A stretch of DNA of 64,000 nucleotides from JBDXHU01 sp039989475 (GTDB taxonomy: Bacteria > Pseudomonadota > Gammaproteobacteria > Pseudomonadales > Halieaceae), in NCBI GenBank assembly GCA_039989475.1, contig JBDXHU010000010.1, positions 310,001-374,000 of the forward strand, in the 5' to 3' direction. The position numbers and the translations under genes are program-made. The notes beneath the pieces are model-generated. The model was given only the letters and a program-made list of their open reading frames with translations, was not told the DNA's origin and made no database searches. This document shows, piece by piece, positions 54,071-62,902 of the stretch (the first letter of the stretch is position 1; each line of letters starts with the position of its first letter).

Positions 54071-57000
54071 CTAGCTGTTTTCTTTATGCAGGCGCTCTGT
54101 CAGGGCCAGTTCACCGTATACGGAGGTGCGGATACCAATACGCCGGTTTGCGATAACCGCTTCGAGATTGGTTTTGATCGCGGCCACATCGTCAAGCGTG
54201 GTGTCCCTGGTGCCATAGATACCCACCCAGGCATTACGGCCATTTTCCTTGGCGATGTAAGCGCACTGGTCGGCTATGCCTGATACCTGCTCCCAGGAAA
54301 CCAGGTCGGGTTTCAGCGGAGAGAATGGATAGACCGCAAAGCCGATAGAGCCAGTAAGGTGGCCGACAACCCCATCGCCCAACTGGAATTGATGTTCCGC
54401 CAGGCCCGCGCGGATTCGCTCTGCCAGCTTTTCAGCGGCACGGTTACTGGTGTTGCGGCTGACGATCAGGAATTCGTCGCCACCCCAGCGAATAATGGTA
54501 TCGGATTTGCGGCAGCACATTTGCAAGACGTCGCGTACCTGTCGCAAGGCCGCGTCACCGGCGTGGTGGCCGTGGCTGTCGTTGATCTGTTTGAAGCCAT
54601 CCAGGTCGACCATCATGAAGGACAACGCGGGTGCGATGTCCAGTGACTCCGCCATGGATTCGCTGTGCTTCATTTCCCTGACCTGGCGTTGGGCGAACGC
54701 GACTTCGGCGTCAATGAACTCATCCAGGTAGCGACGGTTCTTCAGGCCGGTCAGGGAATCGGTCCGGCTGGATTCCTTGAGCTGGTCGTTAAGCGATAAC
54801 AGTGTGTCATTGCGGTCAGCTAACTCGCGGGTGCGCGAGCGAACCTGTCTCTCCAGTTCCTGGCGCTGCCGGGTTTCCCGCTCCAGCCGGATAGACTGGA
54901 AGCGGGCAAAGGCGAACAGGGAGGCCAGGATCAGGAACACGTAGCCGACGTAGGCCCAGGCACTGAACCAGGGTGGCGGAATCACGCGTAACTGCATTGA
55001 GGCGCCCTGGCGGTTCCAGACGCCGTCGTTGTTGGCTGCTTGCACGGTAAAATTATAGTTACCCGCTGGCAGATTGGTGTAGGTGGTGCGATCAAACTCC
55101 ACTGCCTCGCTCCATTCCTTGTCGAAGCCCTCGAGCTTGTAGCGGTAACGGTTGCGCTCCGGCGCTGCGTAATCCAGGCCGGTGAAGTTGAATGTCACCA
55201 GGTCATTGGTGTAATCAAGCTGCAGCTCCTCTCCATGCCGGTCAATACTGTAGCGGGTGTCCAGGGGGCCGCTGCGCCCATGGGCACTGAGTACAATGTC
55301 CGGCTGGTGCCGATTGGTTGCGACCTGGTTTGGATAGAAACTCAACAGACCCTCGCTGCTGCCGAACATCAGTCGTCCGGTGCGGCTGATGTGGGTGGCC
55401 GCGTTATTGAACTCGTTGCTGCGCAAACCGTTGCTGCGATTGAAGTGACGGAAGCTGCCGGTCTCCGGGTTCATTCTCACCAGGCCGCGGTTGCTGCTCA
55501 CCCACAACTGGCCACTACTGTCTTCGACGATGCCCTGCACGGTGTCGCTGAGTAGTCCATCGCCTTTGCGGTATTTGATGAAACGCGCAATACCGGCCTT
55601 GCGGTCATCGGGGTGCCAGCGATTGAGGCCGCCACCGTTGGTGCCGATCCAGAGCGAGCCATCATTGCCCTCGTAGATGACCCAGGCCGAATCGCGGCTC
55701 AGGCTGCCGGCATCGTTGGGGTCATGCTGTAAGCGTCGAAAAGCCTGCCGCGCGACATCGAAGGAATTGAGGCCGCCATCCTCGGTGCCTATCCACAGTG
55801 TACCCAGGCGATCCCGGTAGATGTCGAGTACACGGTCGCTGCTCAAGCTGTTGGCATCGCCAGGGTCGTGGCGGAAGCTGCGGAAGCGGCCAGTCTGGGT
55901 GTCGAGCCGGTTGAGACCGCCACCGTGGGTGCCTACCCAGACAGTACCGCTGGCTTCGGCCAGGATGGAGGTCACGCTATTATTGCTGAGTGAGGTCAGG
56001 TCATCCGGGTCATGCAGGTAGTGGGTAAACTCGCCGGTGTTGGTATCGAGCAAGGACAGACCACCCTCGCGGGAACCTATCCACACCTGCCTGTCCTGGG
56101 TGGTGTGCACGGTCATGACCCGGTCATCCTTCAGTGTATTGCTGCCGCTGCCCTGCGCACCGGATGCCCGGAAGTGCTCTACGGTTTCCCTGGCGAGGTT
56201 GATGCGATTAAGCCCGCCGCCATAGGTGCCAACCCAGAGTTCTCCGTCCCGGGCCTCCTGCACTGAGGTGACGATGTTACTGCTCAAGCGCAGGGCGGTA
56301 CCTTCAACCTGGAAATAGCTGAAGGCATCACTCAAGTAATTCCACGAGTTGACCCCGTTATAGGTGCCAACCCAGAGTACCCCGCCACGGTCTTGCGTGA
56401 CCTGGGTGACCCGGTCATCACTGAGGCTACTGCTGTCGCTGCCCTCGTGCCGATAATGGGCAAAACCCTCGTCACCAGGGCGCCACTCGTTGAGCCCCTG
56501 GTCCGTGCTGACCCAGAGCGCACCGCGGTGGTCCTGGAATATATTCCTGACCCGATTATTGCTAAGGCTGCGTGGATTGGCCGGGTCGTGTGTGAAGCGG
56601 CGAAACCTTTCTGTATCCGGGTCAAACAGGTTGAGTCCACCTCTATAGGTGCCGACCCACAGCCGCCCATCCCGGTCTTCATGTATAGCGCGAACCTCGT
56701 TGTCGCTGAGGCTGCTGGAGTCATCAGGGTCGTGCTGAAAGTTCTCGAAGCTACTGCTGGCCCGGTCCATCCGCGACAGTCCGCCGCCCCTGGTGCCTAT
56801 CCAGAGATTGCCGCCCCGATCCTCGCCGATAGCGAGCACGGTGTCAGCAGGTAAGCTGTGTACATTGTCGGGATCGTGCTGAAAACGCGAGAATTGGCCT
56901 GTGGCCGGGTCCAGCAGATTCAGGCCACCGCCGTCGGTGCCGACCCAGAAATCGCCATAGCGGTCTTGAAAGATGACCCGCACGCGATCGCTACCGATAC

Positions 57001-57484
57001 TGTGCGCGTCCTGCGGATTGTGGCGGTACTGGATAAAACTGTCGTCATCCCGGTTGTAGCGGTTGAGGCCGCCGGCGTCCGTTGCGACCCAGAGCGTGCC
57101 GTCCTTGCCAACTTTGAGATCCCAGATCCAGTTGTCAGACAGGGATGTGGGCTTGTCGTACTCGTGCTCATAAAGCGTGATTTCCTGGCCGTCGTAGCGG
57201 TTCAGGCCTTCCTGGGTGCCCAGCCAGACGTAACCCTGCAGGTCCTGTGCAATGCTGTGCACAGCGGCCTGGCTGAGCCCGTCTTCCAGGTCGATGCGAT
57301 CAAACAGGATGCCGCGTTGTTCCAGTGCTGAGCTGAAGGCGCCCTGCTGGTCCTGGTCGGCTTGTGCAGCCAGGCCGGCAAGTAGTAGCGGTGCAGCTAA
57401 TAGCAGGCTCGCGGCACGCTTATAGCCGCGCCGGCTGGCCCATCGCCAGCCTGCCCGCCACTTTTCCAAATCAGCTGTTGTCAT
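54071..57484 (-). CDS. Two-component-propeller / Y_Y_Y / GGDEF diguanylate cyclase
   Basis: This 1137-residue membrane protein has a signal segment (about 24-42). A periplasmic sensor of about 14 blades comes next, of the two-component-regulator propeller type (repeats such as LWVGTYGGGLNR, VWVGTHGGGLNRLD, LWIGTEDGGLNS). A Y_Y_Y domain (about 785-860, RYRYKLEGFDKEW, NLPAGNYNFTVQAAN) precedes one membrane helix (about 866-886), a coiled coil, and a GGDEF domain with intact GGDEF (about residue 1000) and substrate segment NDSHGHHAGD. It is a predicted active diguanylate cyclase responding to a periplasmic ligand. It has its own sigma-54 promoter. Confidence 0.93.
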   Translation of the reverse strand: MTTADLEKWRAGWRWASRRGYKRAASLLLAAPLLLAGLAAQADQDQQGAFSSALEQRGILFDRIDLEDGLSQAAVHSIAQDLQGYVWLGTQEGLNRYDGQEITLYEHEYDKPTSLSDNWIWDLKVGKDGTLWVATDAGGLNRYNRDDDSFIQYRHNPQDAHSIGSDRVRVIFQDRYGDFWVGTDGGGLNLLDPATGQFSRFQHDPDNVHSLPADTVLAIGEDRGGNLWIGTRGGGLSRMDRASSSFENFQHDPDDSSSLSDNEVRAIHEDRDGRLWVGTYRGGLNLFDPDTERFRRFTHDPANPRSLSNNRVRNIFQDHRGALWVSTDQGLNEWRPGDEGFAHYRHEGSDSSSLSDDRVTQVTQDRGGVLWVGTYNGVNSWNYLSDAFSYFQVEGTALRLSSNIVTSVQEARDGELWVGTYGGGLNRINLARETVEHFRASGAQGSGSNTLKDDRVMTVHTTQDRQVWIGSREGGLSLLDTNTGEFTHYLHDPDDLTSLSNNSVTSILAEASGTVWVGTHGGGLNRLDTQTGRFRSFRHDPGDANSLSSDRVLDIYRDRLGTLWIGTEDGGLNSFDVARQAFRRLQHDPNDAGSLSRDSAWVIYEGNDGSLWIGTNGGGLNRWHPDDRKAGIARFIKYRKGDGLLSDTVQGIVEDSSGQLWVSSNRGLVRMNPETGSFRHFNRSNGLRSNEFNNAATHISRTGRLMFGSSEGLLSFYPNQVATNRHQPDIVLSAHGRSGPLDTRYSIDRHGEELQLDYTNDLVTFNFTGLDYAAPERNRYRYKLEGFDKEWSEAVEFDRTTYTNLPAGNYNFTVQAANNDGVWNRQGASMQLRVIPPPWFSAWAYVGYVFLILASLFAFARFQSIRLERETRQRQELERQVRSRTRELADRNDTLLSLNDQLKESSRTDSLTGLKNRRYLDEFIDAEVAFAQRQVREMKHSESMAESLDIAPALSFMMVDLDGFKQINDSHGHHAGDAALRQVRDVLQMCCRKSDTIIRWGGDEFLIVSRNTSNRAAEKLAERIRAGLAEHQFQLGDGVVGHLTGSIGFAVYPFSPLKPDLVSWEQVSGIADQCAYIAKENGRNAWVGIYGTRDTTLDDVAAIKTNLEAVIANRRIGIRTSVYGELALTERLHKENS

Positions 57485-57516
57485 ATTCGTCTTCCAGGCG
57501 CATATGTAGCTAATGC

Positions 57517-57532
57517 TGCAACCATCGTGCCA
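57517..57532 (-). promoter_or_regulatory. Sigma-54 promoter of the propeller-GGDEF gene
   Basis: On the minus strand TGGCACG-ATGG-TTGC-A matches the -24/-12 consensus at every fixed base, preceded by C. The -12 GC lies 35 bases before the ATG, giving a leader of about 22 nt. Confidence 0.85.
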
Positions 57533-57573
57533 GTTGCTTACTGTAGGCCATTGTTAAGGGCTTTTTATATAAA

Positions 57574-57586
57574 TATCAAAGCCTTA
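57574..57586. promoter_or_regulatory. IHF site upstream of the propeller-GGDEF promoter
   Basis: TATCAAAGCCTTA matches WATCAANNNNTTR at all fixed positions and follows an A+T run (57562-57574). It lies 42 bp upstream of the -24 element, in the same orientation and at nearly the same distance as the site upstream of the protease operon. Confidence 0.7.
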
Positions 57587-57641
57587 GAGAGATTTCCGGT
57601 TTCCTGTCGCTTACGCTGGCAGGGCATCTGACAGAAAACCG

Positions 57642-57704
57642 CCGAAATTTCGGTGCACGGCTCGAAATTCTGGCGTTATCCACAGCCCTGCGCCACTTTT
57701 TGGC
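57642..57704. promoter_or_regulatory. Candidate enhancer region for the propeller-GGDEF promoter
   Basis: It contains a perfect palindrome CCGAAATTTCGG (57642-57653). It also has CCACTTTTTGG (57693-57703), whose complement CCAAAAAGTGG shares AAAAAGTGG with the protease upstream region. These lie 110-170 bp upstream of the -24 element and run up to the stop codon of the activator gene. Enhancer identity is inference. Confidence 0.35.
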
Positions 57705-60700
57705 TCAGGACCGGTGCAGCCAGCGTCTGTAGGTGGGAACCGTGATTCCCATAAGCGCAGAACCGGTTTCGTCGCTGTTGCCCACCCTGGCCACGACGGC
57801 TTGCAGCAGTTGTGCCCTGGCACCTTCAATCACGTTGTCATCTGTACTCTCGTCAAGGGATGCGGACAGGTGATTGATCACAGGCTGCAATTGCGACCAA
57901 AACTCCGAGCGCGCGCGCAAACCCTGGGCCTCGGTGCGCCTGACTTTCTCTAGCTGGCGACGATAGGTGGTCTCTGCCACGCCGAGCCGTGTTGCTGCAC
58001 GACGCGCAACACCATTTACCTGTTGATCCACGGCCAGTACCAGGTCTTCGCTAAGCCAGCGTCCCAGGGGGACCGCTGCGGCCCCACTGTCGGCGAGGGC
58101 GGCATCAACCTGTTCTTGCAGGCCCCTGGCCAACTCATGCCAGGGCTCGCCCAGATCGTGCTCTGTGTGTGCTGCGGCAGCCGATGTTGTGGCAGCCAGC
58201 GCTGCGGCAGCCGGGGTTGCGGCAGCCGATGCTGCAGAGGCCAGGTCGTGACTAACGTCAGATTGGGGTGCCGCGCCCAGAGTTGGCGCTGCTGATGCGA
58301 GCTGTATCTGGTCTGGGGCTGTTGTTGCCGAGTTTTCGAATTCCAGTAGCTCGCCTTTGATGACGGCTTCGCTGGACAGCACCACGGCGCGGAGAATGCC
58401 GTTTTGCAGTTCACGCACATTGCCCGGCCAGTCATAGGAGAGCAGCGTTTGCTCGGCGCAGTGGCTGAATTGGCGAGGTCCTTTCTCATACTGCAGGGAG
58501 AACTTTTCCAGGAAGTGCCTGGCCAGTGGCAGGATGTCGTCCGGTCGCTCACGCAGCGGCGGCGCTGTCAAAGCCACCACGTTAAGGCGATAGTACAGGT
58601 CTTCGCGGAAATTGCCGGCGGCCGCTTCCGTGGCCAGGTCGCGATTGGTTGCCGCTACAATGCGCACATCAACGCGACGTGAGTGCGGTGCGCCCACCGG
58701 GTGGATTTCCTTTTCCTGAACGAAGCGCAGCAGCTTGGCCTGCACATCAAGGGGTATTTCCCCGATCTCATCCAGGAACAAGGTACCGCCGTCGGCCTGC
58801 GCGATACGTCCCTCGGAGGCTTTCTCCGCGCCTGTGTAGGCTCCCTTGATGTGGCCGAAGAGCTCCGCTTCAATCAGGTTTTGCGAGATGGAACCACAGT
58901 CGACAGTAATCAGAGGTTTGCCTTTGCGTTCACTGAGCTCATGCACCGCCCTGGCCAGCATTTCCTTGCCGGTGCCGCTTTCACCGTTAATCAGTACGGT
59001 AACGTCCGTGGCGGCGGCTGCCCTGGCGGTCTCCAGCACCGATTCCATTTGCATTGAACTGTATACCAGCCGCGCGCTTTGCACGGCCTGGCGCAGGCCG
59101 TGTACTTCGCTGCGCAGCTGCCGGCTCTCCTGGTCCTGCTCCGCGCGTCTGCGACTGGCGAGTTCGGCGCGGTCCAGGCACAGGGCGAGTTGACCGGCCA
59201 GCGCATTGAGGAAAACCAGGTCGGAAGAATCGAGTTCCGGTTCTGCTTCCCCCATTTCGAAATACAGGCAGCCCACCAGGTGATCCTCTGCCAACAGTGG
59301 TATTGCATAAGCCAGGTTCTCACCAGCGCCGTTGTGAGAGGAGATGCGCATGCGTTCAGTGCGCCTGACTTCCTGCGCCATGCCGATCAATCGGCGTTGC
59401 TCGTCAGACAGATTCTGTTTTACATTTCCGTCGCTGTGTTGGCCGCTTCCAGCCAGCAGACGTGGAGCGGGTTCAGCATCAGGCGACTGCAGATCGTGAC
59501 CAAACAGGGCTATCCAGTTTGGTTTCAATGCCAGTTGCACACGCTCGATAAACTCAGAGGCGATGCGCGCCTCGTCGGCGGCAGATGACATGACGGCAAT
59601 GGTGTCCCACAGCAGTAGCATATTGCGGTAGTCTTTCTCGGCATTGGCAGTGAAGATGCCGCTGAGACGGTCGCTGCCAACCAGGGCATCAGTTGCGCCC
59701 TCCGGGTGCCAGATCACGGCGCAGCCACCACCATCGCGCTTGGCCAGATTTAGCGCCTGGTCGCTGCGACGCAGTAGTCCCAGTTCATCCAGGTCGGCTT
59801 CCTGTTCCTGGCCCGGCTCATACACCGCGGCACCTATGCTAAAGGACAGGCGCACGGCGCCGCCAAGATATGTGCCCGACAGCGTATCCAGTATTTTTGT
59901 CGCCACAGCGTGTACCGTGGAGTGATCGGCTGCAGGCATGATGATGGCGAAGACGGCACCGCCGTAGCGGAAAACCCGGTCCGATTGGCGCATGCAGTCG
60001 CATAGCATGGCGGCCACCTGGGCCAGGGCATCGTCACCACTCTCGTGGTTCAGGCGCCGGTTGATCTGGCCGAACTCATCGGGGTTTACCAGCAACAACC
60101 CCAATCTTGAAGCCTGGGTGGTGGCAGTATGAAGCGCCGTTTTTAATTGCGCCTGGAATTCTGCGCGACCGCTCAACTGACTGGTTGGGTCTCGCAACAA
60201 GCGCGCCAAACGATGTGCCTCCCACACCATGTTCGCGCCCATCAGCATGGTGTGAGCGAGCCAGTCCGAGTGATTCGCGGGGGCGCCCGCAGAAGGGTCC
60301 TGCAGATGTTCAATCTCGTGTGGCAAGCCGGTCAGCCCGTAGCGTAAACCTATCCATAGGGTGCCCGGGTTGGGCTGTGATATCTGTACCCGCTTCGGCT
60401 GGCGCCGCTCATCTGCCCGTGGAAGCCTGACACTATCCGCTTCGCTGACCGCACCGCTGATCCTGATCAGGCAGCCATCCGCTGCCTTGCTTGCATGAAC
60501 CTGGATAAGTGGCTGGCTGTGCGGGTCGCTGGCCTGGATCCCGGCTTTTATTGGCGCAATGGCGGCGCTGGCGGCAGCAGGGCTCAACAGTTCCGGTATG
60601 GGCCCGACCTTGCCGCCGTGTAGCAAGAGTGCTGGATAACCGCCGCCGTCGTCTCCTTCAACAAAGAGTGACGCCCCGGCGGCGCTGGTAAGTTGGCGTA

Positions 60701-60845
60701 GCTGGGTCAGGAAGTGACGATAAACATCGCCGCTGTTGTGTGGCAGCACGTCTGCGGTGCCGGTCTCGAGCCGGGCGCTGTTGCTTGACTTGCTGCGTTC
60801 ATCTGGTGGACTCAAAGGGTGCTTCCTGTGCCATTGCTCGCTCAA
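57705..60845 (-). CDS. Sigma-54 enhancer-binding protein with degenerate GGDEF and GAF domains
   Basis: This 1046-residue cytosolic regulator has an N-terminal region with a GGDEF-like domain (about 225-385) whose signature is decayed to GGAVF. A GAF-like domain (about 405-565) and a coiled coil follow. The AAA+ domain (about 590-830) has Walker A GESGTGKE (621-628), the sigma-54 contact loop GAYTGA (668-673), and Walker B GGTLFLDEIGEI. A long Ala-rich linker leads to two Fis-like helix-turn-helix segments (about 945-968 and 1015-1043). The dead GGDEF may bind rather than make cyclic-di-GMP. It is coupled by ATGA to the HDOD gene and is the obvious activator of the two sigma-54 promoters nearby. 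Confidence 0.9.
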   Translation of the reverse strand: MSEQWHRKHPLSPPDERSKSSNSARLETGTADVLPHNSGDVYRHFLTQLRQLTSAAGASLFVEGDDGGGYPALLLHGGKVGPIPELLSPAAASAAIAPIKAGIQASDPHSQPLIQVHASKAADGCLIRISGAVSEADSVRLPRADERRQPKRVQISQPNPGTLWIGLRYGLTGLPHEIEHLQDPSAGAPANHSDWLAHTMLMGANMVWEAHRLARLLRDPTSQLSGRAEFQAQLKTALHTATTQASRLGLLLVNPDEFGQINRRLNHESGDDALAQVAAMLCDCMRQSDRVFRYGGAVFAIIMPAADHSTVHAVATKILDTLSGTYLGGAVRLSFSIGAAVYEPGQEQEADLDELGLLRRSDQALNLAKRDGGGCAVIWHPEGATDALVGSDRLSGIFTANAEKDYRNMLLLWDTIAVMSSAADEARIASEFIERVQLALKPNWIALFGHDLQSPDAEPAPRLLAGSGQHSDGNVKQNLSDEQRRLIGMAQEVRRTERMRISSHNGAGENLAYAIPLLAEDHLVGCLYFEMGEAEPELDSSDLVFLNALAGQLALCLDRAELASRRRAEQDQESRQLRSEVHGLRQAVQSARLVYSSMQMESVLETARAAAATDVTVLINGESGTGKEMLARAVHELSERKGKPLITVDCGSISQNLIEAELFGHIKGAYTGAEKASEGRIAQADGGTLFLDEIGEIPLDVQAKLLRFVQEKEIHPVGAPHSRRVDVRIVAATNRDLATEAAAGNFREDLYYRLNVVALTAPPLRERPDDILPLARHFLEKFSLQYEKGPRQFSHCAEQTLLSYDWPGNVRELQNGILRAVVLSSEAVIKGELLEFENSATTAPDQIQLASAAPTLGAAPQSDVSHDLASAASAAATPAAAALAATTSAAAAHTEHDLGEPWHELARGLQEQVDAALADSGAAAVPLGRWLSEDLVLAVDQQVNGVARRAATRLGVAETTYRRQLEKVRRTEAQGLRARSEFWSQLQPVINHLSASLDESTDDNVIEGARAQLLQAVVARVGNSDETGSALMGITVPTYRRWLHRS

Positions 60846-62155
60846 ATGAGCGCCTGATTAGCGAGTTCTTCACAGGCGTCCCACCAGGCCGCAACCTGAC
60901 CATGGCTGATACCGCTGGGCAGATCAACTGCCGGTACCTGGCCATCACCATGGGTGTGTGCGTTGACCAGCCATTCTGCCAGCATGGTTGCACGTGCTGC
61001 AATACTCAGCTGGGCATAGTCATCGGTTCGATGGTGGTTCGAGACCGCGTCCACTATATCATCCGGAAGGCACCACAGCTCAAGTATCAAACCGCCCAGT
61101 TCCGGGTGGCTGACGCCAAACAGTTCGTGCTCGCGGACCAGGCTGTGGTCCTCCACCCCTGTCTGCTCCTCGATTATGGCCTGATAGTCATGGGGGAAAT
61201 TTGCCATCATTACCAGGACGCCAATATCGTGCAGCAGGCCGGCCACGCTGCTGGCGTTTACATCCAAAAGCTTGCCTCCTTCATCCTGGGCGATACGCTT
61301 CGCCAGCGCCGATACCAGGAAGCCGTGCTTCCAGATTGTGTCGAGGTCGACGCCAGGTATTGGCAGACGCTCGAACAAGTGCGCCGACAGGGCCAGGCTG
61401 AGTACGATTTCACTGCCGAGCATGGTGATGGCCTGATGCAGGTCTGAGACGCTGAACGGCAGTGCGAAGAAGCCGGAGTTCACCAGCCGTAGTATTTTCG
61501 CTGCCAGCGCCGCATCGCGAGCGATGATTGCGGCAATGCTTTCGGAGTCGCTGTGCGGCGCGTCTATTTCTTCTCGCACCCTGAAGTAAATTGCGGGTGG
61601 CGTCGGCATCTGCTCGACAGTGGCGAGCAAGGATTGCAGTTGAGGATTGCCCTGCAGCCTTTGCCAGGCTGAGGTGCAGCGCTCCAGCGCCGTAAGCAGG
61701 TGTTCAGGTGAAGTGTCGGCGGAAAGTGTCTGGTGGGCCAGTTCCGGCAGTTCGCTAGCTTTACTGTTGTCGCTGTGTGCGACCAGGGCTAGCCGGATTA
61801 TTCCCGGGTTGTGTTCAAGTACGGCGCGCAGGCATTGATCGGTGGTGGATTTGTTGTCATCCAGACAATAGACGATTACTGAAATGTTGCGTTGCTGGAT
61901 TATATCCAGTGCTGACTCCGCGCTGGCAGTCCGGACAATCTGCCAGTCGGCGTTGGCACCCAGCAAGGAATTGGAGATGCAGCGCTCATTGTCAGCTTGA
62001 GGTTCGACAAACAGAATGGAGCAGGCCGCTACCGCACGCACGGACGGTTTGCGCCGCGTAACAGCAGCTGCCATCACGTGGTGCACACCATCTCGATCTT
62101 TTTTGTCTGGAGCGCCGGGGGCGCTGCCGATGTCCTTTCCAACCACAGGTTTCAT
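60842..62155 (-). CDS. HDOD-domain signalling protein with degenerate receiver
   Basis: The protein has 437 residues. Residues about 45-165 resemble a receiver domain (SILFVEPQADNE start, SVIVYCLDDN), but the acidic pocket and the later Lys are not convincing. Residues 170-365 form an HDOD domain (VEQMPTPPAIYFRVREEI, IIARDAALAAKILRLVNSGFF, LLHDIGVLV with HD at 309-310), then a helical C-terminus. HDOD proteins are non-enzymatic or weakly enzymatic signalling modules linked with cyclic-di-GMP networks. It begins with a GAGGT ribosome site and leads the operon with the sigma-54 activator. Confidence 0.85.
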   Translation of the reverse strand: MKPVVGKDIGSAPGAPDKKDRDGVHHVMAAAVTRRKPSVRAVAACSILFVEPQADNERCISNSLLGANADWQIVRTASAESALDIIQQRNISVIVYCLDDNKSTTDQCLRAVLEHNPGIIRLALVAHSDNSKASELPELAHQTLSADTSPEHLLTALERCTSAWQRLQGNPQLQSLLATVEQMPTPPAIYFRVREEIDAPHSDSESIAAIIARDAALAAKILRLVNSGFFALPFSVSDLHQAITMLGSEIVLSLALSAHLFERLPIPGVDLDTIWKHGFLVSALAKRIAQDEGGKLLDVNASSVAGLLHDIGVLVMMANFPHDYQAIIEEQTGVEDHSLVREHELFGVSHPELGGLILELWCLPDDIVDAVSNHHRTDDYAQLSIAARATMLAEWLVNAHTHGDGQVPAVDLPSGISHGQVAAWWDACEELANQALI

Positions 62156-62458
62156 TTGGGCTTACCTCGCCACAATATTAACGACCATTGGCGGAGAAAC
62201 TTTAAGCCTTAAAGGTCATTTAACGTGGCTGCTGGCCTTGTCAGGTTTTGGCTAAAGCGGGGCGCCGGCCTGGCGCGCAGCTACTGCTGTGGCTTTAGTC
62301 TGTGCTTGCTTCGCGCGTCGCGTTGCAGGCCGATCAATTTGTGCTTTAATGCTAGTGCTTTTGGGGGTGTCAGTACGGTTTCTGCGCGCAAAGGGTGAAT
62401 TTGTTCACAATTTTTACTCCGATTGCGGCAATTTAGGTCGATAATAGCGTGAGGGAAC
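62156..62458. other. Divergent intergenic region, HDOD / receiver
   Basis: This 303-bp region separates two divergent regulatory genes. No sigma-54 site, tandem repeat or clear terminator is visible. A TAATAT box on the minus strand (about 62176-62181) and a GATAAT box on the plus strand (62440-62445) could be -10 elements, but neither has a convincing -35 at proper spacing. Confidence 0.4.
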
Positions 62459-62857
62459 ATGGAACAGGTTCCAGGCAGCGGAGGCGGAGAGATTATAATG
62501 GTCGTCGATGATGACGCCGCCATTGTCTACATGTTGGAAATGATGCTCGATGGTCTGGGCTACGTCGTGGAGGCTTTCAGCAGCAGCGTCGATGCGGCGA
62601 CGGCTTTTGCCAGTGATCCCGACCGCTACGACTTGCTGTTGACAGACCTGGCAATGCCCGGAATGTCAGGAGCTGAATTGGCGGAGCGAGTGCAGGGCAT
62701 ACGACCACAGCTTCCTGTGGTAGTGCTGACGGGATTTGCCGGCGATAGTTTTTCGGCCGAGGCTGGTGAGCATCTTAACGTCAAGCGAGTGCTGATAAAG
62801 CCTGTCTCCATGGATGTTCTCGCTGTTGAAATCAAGGCGGTGCTGGGTGCCGCTTAG
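62459..62857 (+). CDS. Single-domain response regulator (receiver only)
   Basis: This 132-residue protein is a CheY-like receiver: acidic pocket DDD (17-19), phospho-accepting Asp63 (LLLTDLAMPGMSG), Thr91 (VVVLTGFAG) and Lys114 with the following Pro. There is no output domain. A GAGGG ribosome site precedes the ATG. It is followed by the PhnD-like gene and a membrane sensor, so it is probably the phosphotransfer partner of that sensor. Confidence 0.92.
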   Translation: MEQVPGSGGGEIIMVVDDDAAIVYMLEMMLDGLGYVVEAFSSSVDAATAFASDPDRYDLLLTDLAMPGMSGAELAERVQGIRPQLPVVVLTGFAGDSFSAEAGEHLNVKRVLIKPVSMDVLAVEIKAVLGAA

Positions 62858-62902
62858 CACCGTTTTAAATCAGGGACTGTGGAAAGAGAGCGACCAAGGA
62901 TA

